Source of the DNA: Ignavibacteriaceae bacterium
GTDB lineage: Bacteria; Bacteroidota; Ignavibacteria; Ignavibacteriales; Ignavibacteriaceae
Assembly: GCA_013388525.1 (NCBI GenBank)
Contig: JACAFA010000240.1
Coordinates: forward strand, 1-53,536
Direction of reading: 5' to 3'
DNA: 53,536 nt
This document shows positions 7,832 through 15,860 of the stretch, piece by piece. The notes beneath the pieces were generated by a model that had not been told where the DNA came from, ran no database searches, and saw nothing but the letters and a program-made list of their open reading frames with translations. The position numbers and the translations under genes are program-made. The stretch's first letter is position 1; every line of letters starts with the position of its first letter.

Positions 7832-9694
7832 ATGGAAAACTCCCGTAAAAAAGTTCCGCGCTGGTTTTACCTAATTCTGGTAATATTACCTGTTATCATA
7901 ATTCTTTTGCTTGAACTAAGCTTAAGAATTTTTGATTACGGTAGAACTTATGATCAGTGGGTTCGCTATGGCAACGGAAAATTAACATTAAATCCAGAAA
8001 TTGCTTACAGATATTTTTACAACACTAACAGAGTCCCATCAGCAAACCATAATTATTTCGATGAAATCAAAAAGGAAAATTCTTATCGTGTTTTTGTGAT
8101 GGGTGGAAGCAGTGCTGCAGGATTTCCTTACTCACCAAATGGTGCTTTCTCCAGATATATCCGAAAAAGACTTGAACTTCTTTACCCGGAAAAAGAAATT
8201 GAAGTTGTTAACATCGCTATGTCTGCAATTAATTCATATGCTTTAAGGGATATGCTGCCCGGGGTTTTAGAAAAGGAACCTGATTTGGTTATTATTTATG
8301 CGGGGCATAATGAATATTATGGTGCTCTTGGTGTTGGTTCAGTAGAAACACTTGGTGACACAAGATTTATTGTTAATACCGTTATCTGGCTGAACAGATT
8401 TAAAACATTCGAACTTCTTCGCAATTTAATTAAATCAATTTCAGGTTTATTCTCAGCTCCCGTTAAGCAAGAGGGAACGTTGATGGCACGGATGTCGCAG
8501 AGACAAATGATTCCATTTAATTCTGAAAAATATTTTTCAGGTTTAAATCAGTTTGAAGGAAATCTTCGGGATATTCTTGAAATGTTAAAGGATAAAAATG
8601 TACCTGTAATTCTTGGAAGACTCGTAAGTAATCTTAAAGATCAAAAACCTTTTGAATCAGTTTATGCCGGAGAGTTTCCTCCTGCAGATGAAATATTTAA
8701 TTTGGCACAAACCGAACTTGCCTCGGGAAGATTGATCAACGCTGATTCTCTTTTCCGTCTTGCAAAAGATCTTGATGCTTTAAGGTGGAGAGCTCCTGAA
8801 AAACTAATTCAAATAATTGAAGCTCTCGGTAAGGAGTATAATTTTCCTGTGGTTAAACTGGATTCTGTTTTTAACGCTGAGTCAGTTTCCGGAGTTGTTG
8901 GTGATGATTTAATAACCGATCATCTTCATCCTAATTTAAGAGGTTTTCAGATTATTGGGAGAGAAATTTGTAACAAGGGATTGGAATCCGGAATATTTCC
9001 TCAGGATTATAAAATGAATTATTCTTTTGCAGTTCAGGATAGTATTACATTGAGCCGATATGAATTTACAGAACTCGATTCAACAATAGCTCTTTACCAA
9101 ATAATTATATTAAAAAGTGACTGGCCTTATACAAAAGAAAAAATATCCGATAAGAAGAAACTTGAATTGTTAAATATGCAAACTTACCGGGATAGTCTCG
9201 CTTACCTTGTTGGGAAAGGAGATTTATCCTGGCAGGCGGCACATCTTCAGCTCGCACAAAGAAAATTAACCGAAGGAGATATTAATTCATTTAAAAAAGA
9301 ATTAAGAGTTACAACCGACGAGTATCCATTTGATCCTTATAATTATGAGTTCGCTGCACAGCAGCTTGTTAATACAAAAGCTTTCGATGAAGCCTATTAT
9401 TATTTATTGAAACTGAACGAATTGAAACCCGGAGCTTTTTCAGCAAAGTGGCTTGGAATAATTGATTTGCTGAACAACAAAACGGATTCAGCCATTGGTT
9501 ATCTTTCTAAAAGTATAAATTATAATTCATCGGATGCTCAGGTTTATTACAATCTTGCGGGTGCTTATTCAATTAAAAAAGATTACTCGACGGCGTTACA
9601 AATGATCAATCGCTGCCTTCAGCTTGAACCTAATTATTCAATGGCAAAAGAGCTTCAGCAGCAATTACTAAAAGCAACAGGACACATCAGATGA
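7832..9694 (+). CDS. Membrane-anchored SGNH/GDSL-like hydrolase with C-terminal TPRs (copy 1)
   Basis: This 620-residue protein has one N-terminal membrane helix (about residues 12-34) and then an SGNH domain. Block I is VMGGSSAAGFP with likely nucleophile Ser93, block III is YAGHNEYYGA with Asn160, and block V is DHLHPN giving Asp363/His366. A region with TPR-like helices closes the protein (about 510-615). Such enzymes act as esterases or acyltransferases on glycans and other envelope molecules; the substrate here is unknown. It is the first of three tandem paralogues and diverges from the carbamoyltransferase operon. The GxSxxxG block has Gly where Asp is usual (GGSS instead of GDSx). Confidence 0.85.
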   Translation: MENSRKKVPRWFYLILVILPVIIILLLELSLRIFDYGRTYDQWVRYGNGKLTLNPEIAYRYFYNTNRVPSANHNYFDEIKKENSYRVFVMGGSSAAGFPYSPNGAFSRYIRKRLELLYPEKEIEVVNIAMSAINSYALRDMLPGVLEKEPDLVIIYAGHNEYYGALGVGSVETLGDTRFIVNTVIWLNRFKTFELLRNLIKSISGLFSAPVKQEGTLMARMSQRQMIPFNSEKYFSGLNQFEGNLRDILEMLKDKNVPVILGRLVSNLKDQKPFESVYAGEFPPADEIFNLAQTELASGRLINADSLFRLAKDLDALRWRAPEKLIQIIEALGKEYNFPVVKLDSVFNAESVSGVVGDDLITDHLHPNLRGFQIIGREICNKGLESGIFPQDYKMNYSFAVQDSITLSRYEFTELDSTIALYQIIILKSDWPYTKEKISDKKKLELLNMQTYRDSLAYLVGKGDLSWQAAHLQLAQRKLTEGDINSFKKELRVTTDEYPFDPYNYEFAAQQLVNTKAFDEAYYYLLKLNELKPGAFSAKWLGIIDLLNNKTDSAIGYLSKSINYNSSDAQVYYNLAGAYSIKKDYSTALQMINRCLQLEPNYSMAKELQQQLLKATGHIR

Positions 9695-9703
9695 GGTTTT
9701 ATT

Positions 9704-11686
9704 TTGCCGCTTACTGAAAAGCAAAAAAAATTTATAGAAAAGAATTACAAAGCTCTTTCTGTTAAAGATATCTCCGCAAGATTAAACATTCCACAAGAAG
9801 ATATTGAGCTGTTCTTAAAGAACATAAAACCTGCGGCACCAAAATGGTTTTACATTTCTTTGATATTACTTCCGATTCTCTTTTTTGTTCTACTTGAAAC
9901 CGGATTAAGAATTTTCAATTATGGCAGAGATATAACAGTCTGGATTGACATATCAGAGGATATGCAAATTTTAAATCCGGAAATTGGTTACAGATATTTT
10001 TTTGCAACAAAGAATTTGCCTTTTCCGGTTGAATCATTCATTTACAAAGAAAAGAAGAAAAACAGTTTCAGAGTATTTGTCGTTGGTGCAAGTTCAGCTG
10101 CAGGTTATCCATATTTATCGAGTGCTTCATTCAGTAAATTCATCAGAAAAAAATTAGAAGTTCTTTATCCGGATAAAATAATTGAGGTTGCTAATTTCAG
10201 CATGTCTGCTATCAATTCTTACACAATCAGAGACCTGATGCCTGAGCTGCTTCAAAAAAAACCGGACCTGATTTTAATTTATCTCGGACACAATGAGTAT
10301 TATGGTGCGCTTGGAGTTGCCTCGATGGAATCACTTGGTAAATCAAGATTTATTGTAAATACTACTTTGTGGCTGAACAAATTCAAAACAGTAGAGCTGA
10401 TTAGAAATATTATTAAATCGGTTTCGGGAATTCTTTCTGCAGAAAATAAAATAACCGGTGGAACATTAATGGCTCAAATGGCCCAGAATAAACTAATTGA
10501 ATACAATTCTGAAGTCTATTGGGATGGCATCAACCAGTTTGAAGGGAACCTTCGTGATATTCTATCAATGTGTAAAGAAGCAGGAGTTCCGGTTATATCA
10601 AGTACTGTAGCAAGCAATCTGAAAAATCAAAAACCATTTGTTTCAGTTATTAATTCTAAGTATCCGACCGCTGATAAAATATTTAATGATGCAATGGAGA
10701 AATTACAAGCTGGAGAAATCGACACAGCAAAAAATTTGTTTACTTATGCAAAAGAACTTGATGCTTTACGATTCCGTGCGCCGGAGAAAATTAATAGAAC
10801 GATAATTCAGCTATGCAAAGAATTTAATTTTCCTATTGTAAGAAGTGATTCGCTTTTGAATTCTTCAAGTAAGTATGGTATCGTCGGAAACGAGTTGATG
10901 ACCGATCATCTTCATCCGAATGTTAAAGGTTATCAATTAATAGGAAATTTGTTCTTTAGTGAAATGAAGCACAGAGGTTATTTACCTACAAATGAAAAGC
11001 CTGACATTGATGAAATAACTGCAGATAGTCTTGTGTATGCTTATTATAATTTTACTGCACTTGATTCAACCATTGCAGATTTCAGAATTAAAATTTTAAA
11101 AAACGACTGGCCCTATATTAAAGCAGAGAACAAAATTCCGAGAAACAGATTGATTAAACTGAATAGTTTAATTGACACTATATCAATTGATGTTATTGAT
11201 GGAAATATTTCCAGAGAGCAGGCACGTTTAAAAGCAGCAACAGAATATCTTAAAGAAAAAAACTATGATGATTATGCTAAAGAAATGGCTGCACTGATAG
11301 ATGAGTTTCCATTTCTCTATAAATATTACAACAACACAGCACGAGAATTAATTTCAGCAGGAAAATTTTCAAGTGCATATTATTTCCTCAAAAAAGGATA
11401 CGACAAACAACCGGATGCGTTTAATTCTAAGTGGCTCGGGATAATTGATCTTTCACAGGGTTTCGTGGATGAAGCTATTCTGAATCTTGAAACAAGTCTC
11501 GGATACAATAATAAAGATGCTCAGGTTTATTTTAACTTAACAGGTGCTTATGCACAAAAAAAGGAATTTACCAAAGCACTCGGCGCAATTGAAAAGTGTT
11601 TACAAATTAATCCGGATTTTCAGCGTGCCAAAGAAATCCGCCAACAGCTTGAAGAGATAATCAGTCAAAAGAATTCTATTGAATAA
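9704..11686 (+). CDS. Membrane-anchored SGNH/GDSL-like hydrolase with TPRs (copy 2, extra N-terminal segment)
   Basis: A paralogue of the preceding gene with the same order: membrane helix (about residues 50-70), SGNH domain with VVGASSAAGYP, YLGHNEYYGA and DHLHPN, then TPR-like repeats. It differs by about 45 extra cytoplasmic residues at the start (LTEKQKKFIEKNYKALSVKD...), which look like a small helical or HTH-like segment. The proposed start is TTG at 9704, 9 bases after the previous stop. The extra segment is consistent in frame and codon use, but a later start cannot be excluded. All three catalytic blocks are intact, so it should be active. Confidence 0.83.
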   Translation: MPLTEKQKKFIEKNYKALSVKDISARLNIPQEDIELFLKNIKPAAPKWFYISLILLPILFFVLLETGLRIFNYGRDITVWIDISEDMQILNPEIGYRYFFATKNLPFPVESFIYKEKKKNSFRVFVVGASSAAGYPYLSSASFSKFIRKKLEVLYPDKIIEVANFSMSAINSYTIRDLMPELLQKKPDLILIYLGHNEYYGALGVASMESLGKSRFIVNTTLWLNKFKTVELIRNIIKSVSGILSAENKITGGTLMAQMAQNKLIEYNSEVYWDGINQFEGNLRDILSMCKEAGVPVISSTVASNLKNQKPFVSVINSKYPTADKIFNDAMEKLQAGEIDTAKNLFTYAKELDALRFRAPEKINRTIIQLCKEFNFPIVRSDSLLNSSSKYGIVGNELMTDHLHPNVKGYQLIGNLFFSEMKHRGYLPTNEKPDIDEITADSLVYAYYNFTALDSTIADFRIKILKNDWPYIKAENKIPRNRLIKLNSLIDTISIDVIDGNISREQARLKAATEYLKEKNYDDYAKEMAALIDEFPFLYKYYNNTARELISAGKFSSAYYFLKKGYDKQPDAFNSKWLGIIDLSQGFVDEAILNLETSLGYNNKDAQVYFNLTGAYAQKKEFTKALGAIEKCLQINPDFQRAKEIRQQLEEIISQKNSIE

Positions 11687-13562
11687 TTCTGAAAAAAATA
11701 AAAAGATCAGCCAATCTAAATATCCACTTTGGTTTTATCTTGTGTTATTTCTCATTCCATTTTTATTTTTCATTTTGCTCGAAATATTTCTGAGAGTTTT
11801 CAACTACGGCAGAAATAATGATCAATGGATAAACATTACTGAGACAAAGCAGATGCTTAATCCGGATATTGCCGGAAGATATTTTTTCATCACAAAGGAT
11901 TTGCCTCAGTCGAACAATGACGCTTTCGATATTGTAAAAAGAAAAAATGCTTTCAGAGTTTTTGTTATGGGAGGAAGCAGCGCACAGGGATTTCCGTTTT
12001 CACCAAATGGTAATTTTTCTAGATATATTCGGGACCGGCTTGAGTTATTATTTCCTGAAAATTACATTGAAGTAATCAACCTTGGAATTACCGCAACCAA
12101 TTCGTACACAATAAGAGATATTCTTCCCGGAGTGCTGGAACAAAATCCGGATCTGATTTTAATTTATGCGGGACATAATGAATACTACGGCGCTTTTGGT
12201 GTTGGCTCAACGGAAAATATCGGGAACTCACGTGATCTTGTAAATTTTCTTATCTGGTTGAATAAGTTTAAGTCTGTTGAATTATTAAGGAACGTGACAA
12301 ACGCTGTAATGAGTTTATTCAACCAAGATACTGATATGGATTCCAATCAAGGCGGTACGTTAATGGCAAGAATTGTAAAAGAACAGATTATACCATTTAA
12401 TTCAGAGTTGTTCAATGCTGGTATAGAACAATTCAAAGGAAATCTAGAGGACATTCTTCAAATGGCAAATCGAGCAAAAGTACCGGTTGTCATCGGAACG
12501 CTTGCAAGTAACCTGAAAGATCAAAAACCATTTATTTCCGTTGGAAGTAATAGTGATGAGTGCGCCGATTCAATTTACTTGAGAGCACAATATCAGTTAA
12601 AGCTTGGAAAAATAAGCTTAGCGGATTCACTCTTTCGTAAAGCAAAAGACCTCGATGCTCTAAGATTCAGAGCGCCAGAGAAAATAAATGAGATAATAAA
12701 AAAACTTAATGAAAAATATAATTGCGGATTAGTTGATTTAGATTCAGTGTTTAATGCAAACAGTCCGGATAGAATTGTGGGCAAAAATTTAATTGTTGAT
12801 CATTTGCATCCTTCACTCAGTGGATATCTATTAATGGGTAAAATTTATTTTGAAGCGATGAATAGAGGCAGTTTACTCCCCCATAATGAGCAAGTTGAAT
12901 TCCAGGACAGACAACTGGATAGTATCATTATTAGTAATTTTTCGTTCTCAAGACTTGACTCAGTAATTTCCGATATCAGACTACTCGGCTTGTTGAATGA
13001 CTGGCCCTTTACTGATAAACCTGATTTTTCATTCGTAAAAAAATTAAAGTTGCGTGATAGGATAGATTCCATAGCATATAAAATTGCAGTTGAAAATATG
13101 AACTGGGAAAAAGGTCACAGGGAAGCCGCCGAATACTATCTGTCAAAAAAAGATTTTTTGAACTTCGCTAAAGAGTTTCAGGTTATTGTTTCGCAATATC
13201 CGTTCAAGCTAAGCGATTACGACTACGCTGCTTCGCAGCTAATTAATGTTAGGGAATATGATCTTGCCTATAATCTTTTATTAAGACGGTTCAAAGAATC
13301 TCCAGATGCATTCTCATCAAAATGGCTCGGTAACATTAATCTCAATAGAGGAAATATTGATAAAGCAATTAAATATTTGTCTGTAAGTATGAAATATGAT
13401 AACACTGACGCACAGACATTTTATAATTTAGCAGGGGCATTTATTCATAAGGAAGATTTTAGGAATGCCCTTCAATCAATTGAGAAATGTCTTTCTATAA
13501 AACCTGATTTTCCGAATGCTCAAAAATTAAAAGTGCAATTGCTAGAAATTTTATCGCAATAA
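11679..13562 (+). CDS. Membrane-anchored SGNH/GDSL-like hydrolase with TPRs (copy 3)
   Basis: The third tandem paralogue (627 residues) overlaps the end of copy 2 by 8 bases and uses a TTG start at 11679. The N-terminal membrane helix (about 17-38) is followed by VMGGSSAQGFP, YAGHNEYYGA and DHLHPS, giving the same nucleophile, Asn and Asp/His set as the other copies. TPR-like repeats occupy the last 110 residues (DAQTFYNLAGAFIHKEDFRNAL). It is the last gene of the operon and is followed by a strong hairpin terminator. The three may act on different acceptors or form a heteromer; both are inference. Confidence 0.85.
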   Translation: MNNSEKNKKISQSKYPLWFYLVLFLIPFLFFILLEIFLRVFNYGRNNDQWINITETKQMLNPDIAGRYFFITKDLPQSNNDAFDIVKRKNAFRVFVMGGSSAQGFPFSPNGNFSRYIRDRLELLFPENYIEVINLGITATNSYTIRDILPGVLEQNPDLILIYAGHNEYYGAFGVGSTENIGNSRDLVNFLIWLNKFKSVELLRNVTNAVMSLFNQDTDMDSNQGGTLMARIVKEQIIPFNSELFNAGIEQFKGNLEDILQMANRAKVPVVIGTLASNLKDQKPFISVGSNSDECADSIYLRAQYQLKLGKISLADSLFRKAKDLDALRFRAPEKINEIIKKLNEKYNCGLVDLDSVFNANSPDRIVGKNLIVDHLHPSLSGYLLMGKIYFEAMNRGSLLPHNEQVEFQDRQLDSIIISNFSFSRLDSVISDIRLLGLLNDWPFTDKPDFSFVKKLKLRDRIDSIAYKIAVENMNWEKGHREAAEYYLSKKDFLNFAKEFQVIVSQYPFKLSDYDYAASQLINVREYDLAYNLLLRRFKESPDAFSSKWLGNINLNRGNIDKAIKYLSVSMKYDNTDAQTFYNLAGAFIHKEDFRNALQSIEKCLSIKPDFPNAQKLKVQLLEILSQ

Positions 13563-13563
13563 A

Positions 13564-13586
13564 AAAGCCCCGCAGAACGGGGCTTT
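13564..13586. terminator. Bidirectional terminator between convergent operons
   Basis: AAAGCCCCG and CGGGGCTTT form a perfect 9-bp stem with a 5-base loop, directly after the stop of the third SGNH gene. The minus-strand reading ends in six T residues, so it also serves the secreted-protein gene that converges on it. Confidence 0.9.
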
Positions 13587-13615
13587 AACTTTTAATTGAA
13601 ACAATCCCTTCAGGA

Positions 13616-14743
13616 TTACTTCAATAAAATCATCTTCTTTGTTTCTGTAAAGCTGCCTGCATTGATCTTGTAGAAATAAATTCCACTGGTAAGATCAGAA
13701 GCATCGAAATTCACTGTGTAGTTTCCGGCAGTTTTTGTTTCGTTCACTAATGTTGCAACTTTCTGTCCGATTGAGTTGTAAACATCAAGAGTCACAAATC
13801 CTTCAACTGGTAAACTATAGTTAATCTTAGTTGATGGGTTGAATGGATTCGGGAAGTTCTGATCAAGTGCATAAGCTGTTGGAACTGAACCGGGCACATC
13901 ATTTACATCCGTGGTAAAAGTATGGTTACCCATTGTTCCAAAAACGTTGTCAACTCTGCAGGACCAGGCGAGTGCAAATAATTCAATTACATGATTAGCA
14001 CCAATTGCATTTTCATTATCGTTTCCGCCGCCATTGTTAACTGCATCGCCATAGTTGATGCCGTATTTGTACTGAATCTGGAATATTGTATAAGCAGGAA
14101 ATGTAACTATACCTGAGAATATTTTATCACCGGCAGTTTCATCTCCGTTTGTACCATCATCGAACATAGGAATCATTCTGTCAATCTGGTTATCAGGCCA
14201 ACCTAAATCGGGCCACTGAAGCGGAGGTGTTCCTCCAGCGATATGAACTGTATTTACAACAGGAAATGGCTGATTATTTATTGCAGAGACTGCATTGTTG
14301 CAATCAACAGTAAATAACACTTCTGTTGGCTGATTTGTTACTGTTTGAAGTGTACCATCATTGAAAGCACGAGATACAGTTGCTTCACCTGCATCATAGT
14401 CTGACTGAGTCAGAATATATATTCTGTTATCTCCACCTTCCCAGCTGTTTGGGGTATAGAAAAATTTATAACCCTTAATGATGGTATCGCCAACCGAGGC
14501 ATTAGTGATAGTAATCGGGTTTTCGCTAACATAGAAATTTGGGTCAATAGGATTTGGAACAAGGTCATATCTTCCCCAACCATTAAAGTCTCCTCGAGCA
14601 GCAACTGTGTCGCCAGGTGTAAATCTGCCGGAGAGAATTTCGATCTCCATATTGCATTCCCAATTAACGAGAATATCTTTTGGCTGTGCGAAAGTTAAGC
14701 CAGTAAGTAAGATCAAAAAAGAGACGTAAATTAGTTTTTTCAT
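13616..14743 (-). CDS. Secreted protein with type IX sorting domain and starch-binding-like N-terminus
   Basis: A signal peptide (MKKLIYVSFLILLTGLTFAQ) leads a 375-residue exported protein. Residues 45-60 (DTVAARGDFNGWGRYDL) recall the GDFNGW signature of CBM20/CBM48-type carbohydrate modules; a second similar beta module with a FDDGTNGDETAGDKIFSG segment follows. The last 75 residues (NFPNPFNPSTKINYSLP ... GIYFYKINAGSFTETKKMILLK) are a classic T9SS type A C-terminal sorting domain, so it should be secreted or attached to the surface. It has its own AGGAG ribosome-binding site and follows the PorV-like gene by 101 bases. A glycan-binding role is a suggestion only. Confidence 0.85.
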   Translation of the reverse strand: MKKLIYVSFLILLTGLTFAQPKDILVNWECNMEIEILSGRFTPGDTVAARGDFNGWGRYDLVPNPIDPNFYVSENPITITNASVGDTIIKGYKFFYTPNSWEGGDNRIYILTQSDYDAGEATVSRAFNDGTLQTVTNQPTEVLFTVDCNNAVSAINNQPFPVVNTVHIAGGTPPLQWPDLGWPDNQIDRMIPMFDDGTNGDETAGDKIFSGIVTFPAYTIFQIQYKYGINYGDAVNNGGGNDNENAIGANHVIELFALAWSCRVDNVFGTMGNHTFTTDVNDVPGSVPTAYALDQNFPNPFNPSTKINYSLPVEGFVTLDVYNSIGQKVATLVNETKTAGNYTVNFDASDLTSGIYFYKINAGSFTETKKMILLK

Positions 14744-14844
14744 TTTTTCTCCTTCTATTGTTTTAGATTTGTTTGTTTATGTTTTTCGTTTCCTTAATCT
14801 GTAATATAGATAATTTTTAGATTAAAAGTCATCCATTTTTAAGG

Positions 14845-15846
14845 TCAAAATCTAATACCAAGCGAAAAATGCTGCGTGTAATCAAGTACACCAAAATCCT
14901 GGTAAGCATAATCTACCTTTACACCAAAGTCATTTGTGAAATTATAATTAAGACCAACACCTGCTGTCAATCCTTCTTCAGAATTTGTGAGGAACAATGA
15001 TTTATAGCCAATTCTGAATGCTATCAGATTATTGAACATATATTCACCGCCAATATTAATTGACTCATCGTTATCGTTCGGGTGAAGAGCATCAAGAGCT
15101 AAAGTAAACCGATGCTCTTCATTATTTAAGACATCCATTGCAAGTCCTATTCTGAAAGTCAAAGGCAGTGGAAATTCATCAGTTTGCAACGATGCAAGAA
15201 TCTGATCATTATTTCCATAATTATTAGGGTCGATATCATGCTGAACAAGCAAATCTTTTCCGTCCATTTTCATACCTGTTCCGAAGTTTGTTATTGTTGC
15301 ACCAATTCTTAAACCATAAATATCTGAATGGAACAGAACTCCAAGATCCATTGCAAAAGCGCTTGCAGATGTATTCCATATCTTCTGCTGAATATATTTT
15401 ACTGTTCCGCCTAATGAAAATCTGTCAGTCAGATTATAAGCATAAGTTAAGCCCATTGACATATCGTGTGCTGAGAATAGCTGACCAGTTCCATCTTGTT
15501 CAGAAAGTGTAGTAATTTCCATATCACCATAATCAAGATAAGTAAGGTTAAGACCAACTGTTCCGGCATCACCAAGTTTAACCATTGCACCAGCCCAGTT
15601 GTAGGTTATATCTGCAAACCATCTTGAATGAGAAAACATTGCTTCGTTGATATCGCTTCTTGAAGCACCTGCAGGATTCCAATATAAAGAGCTGACATCG
15701 CTGGCTGTTGCAATAAAAGCTCCGCCCATTGAAATTGCACGCGGACCAATACCAATGTTAAGAAATGGTGCTGATGTTGAGCCTACTTTTGATTGACCAA
15801 ACATACAGACAACAGAGATTAGAGAAACCAATAAAACCTTTTTCAT
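14845..15846 (-). CDS. PorV/PorQ-family outer membrane beta-barrel protein
   Basis: The start chosen is ATG at 15846, behind GGAGAATATAATT, rather than the ATG 15 bases further upstream; it gives a proper signal peptide (MKKVLLVSLISVVCMFGQ). The mature protein begins with the family hallmark GIGPRAISMGGAFIATASDVSSLYWNPAG and continues as alternating amphipathic strands up to a terminal aromatic (HFSLGIRF), typical of a 14-strand FadL-like barrel. PorV shuttles T9SS cargo to the attachment complex, and PorQ-like paralogues are common. It lies directly after the giant sorted protein and TonB receptor genes, which suggests a dedicated secretion or uptake partner. Confidence 0.87.
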   Translation of the reverse strand: MKKVLLVSLISVVCMFGQSKVGSTSAPFLNIGIGPRAISMGGAFIATASDVSSLYWNPAGASRSDINEAMFSHSRWFADITYNWAGAMVKLGDAGTVGLNLTYLDYGDMEITTLSEQDGTGQLFSAHDMSMGLTYAYNLTDRFSLGGTVKYIQQKIWNTSASAFAMDLGVLFHSDIYGLRIGATITNFGTGMKMDGKDLLVQHDIDPNNYGNNDQILASLQTDEFPLPLTFRIGLAMDVLNNEEHRFTLALDALHPNDNDESINIGGEYMFNNLIAFRIGYKSLFLTNSEEGLTAGVGLNYNFTNDFGVKVDYAYQDFGVLDYTQHFSLGIRF

Positions 15847-15860
15847 AATTATATTCTCCA

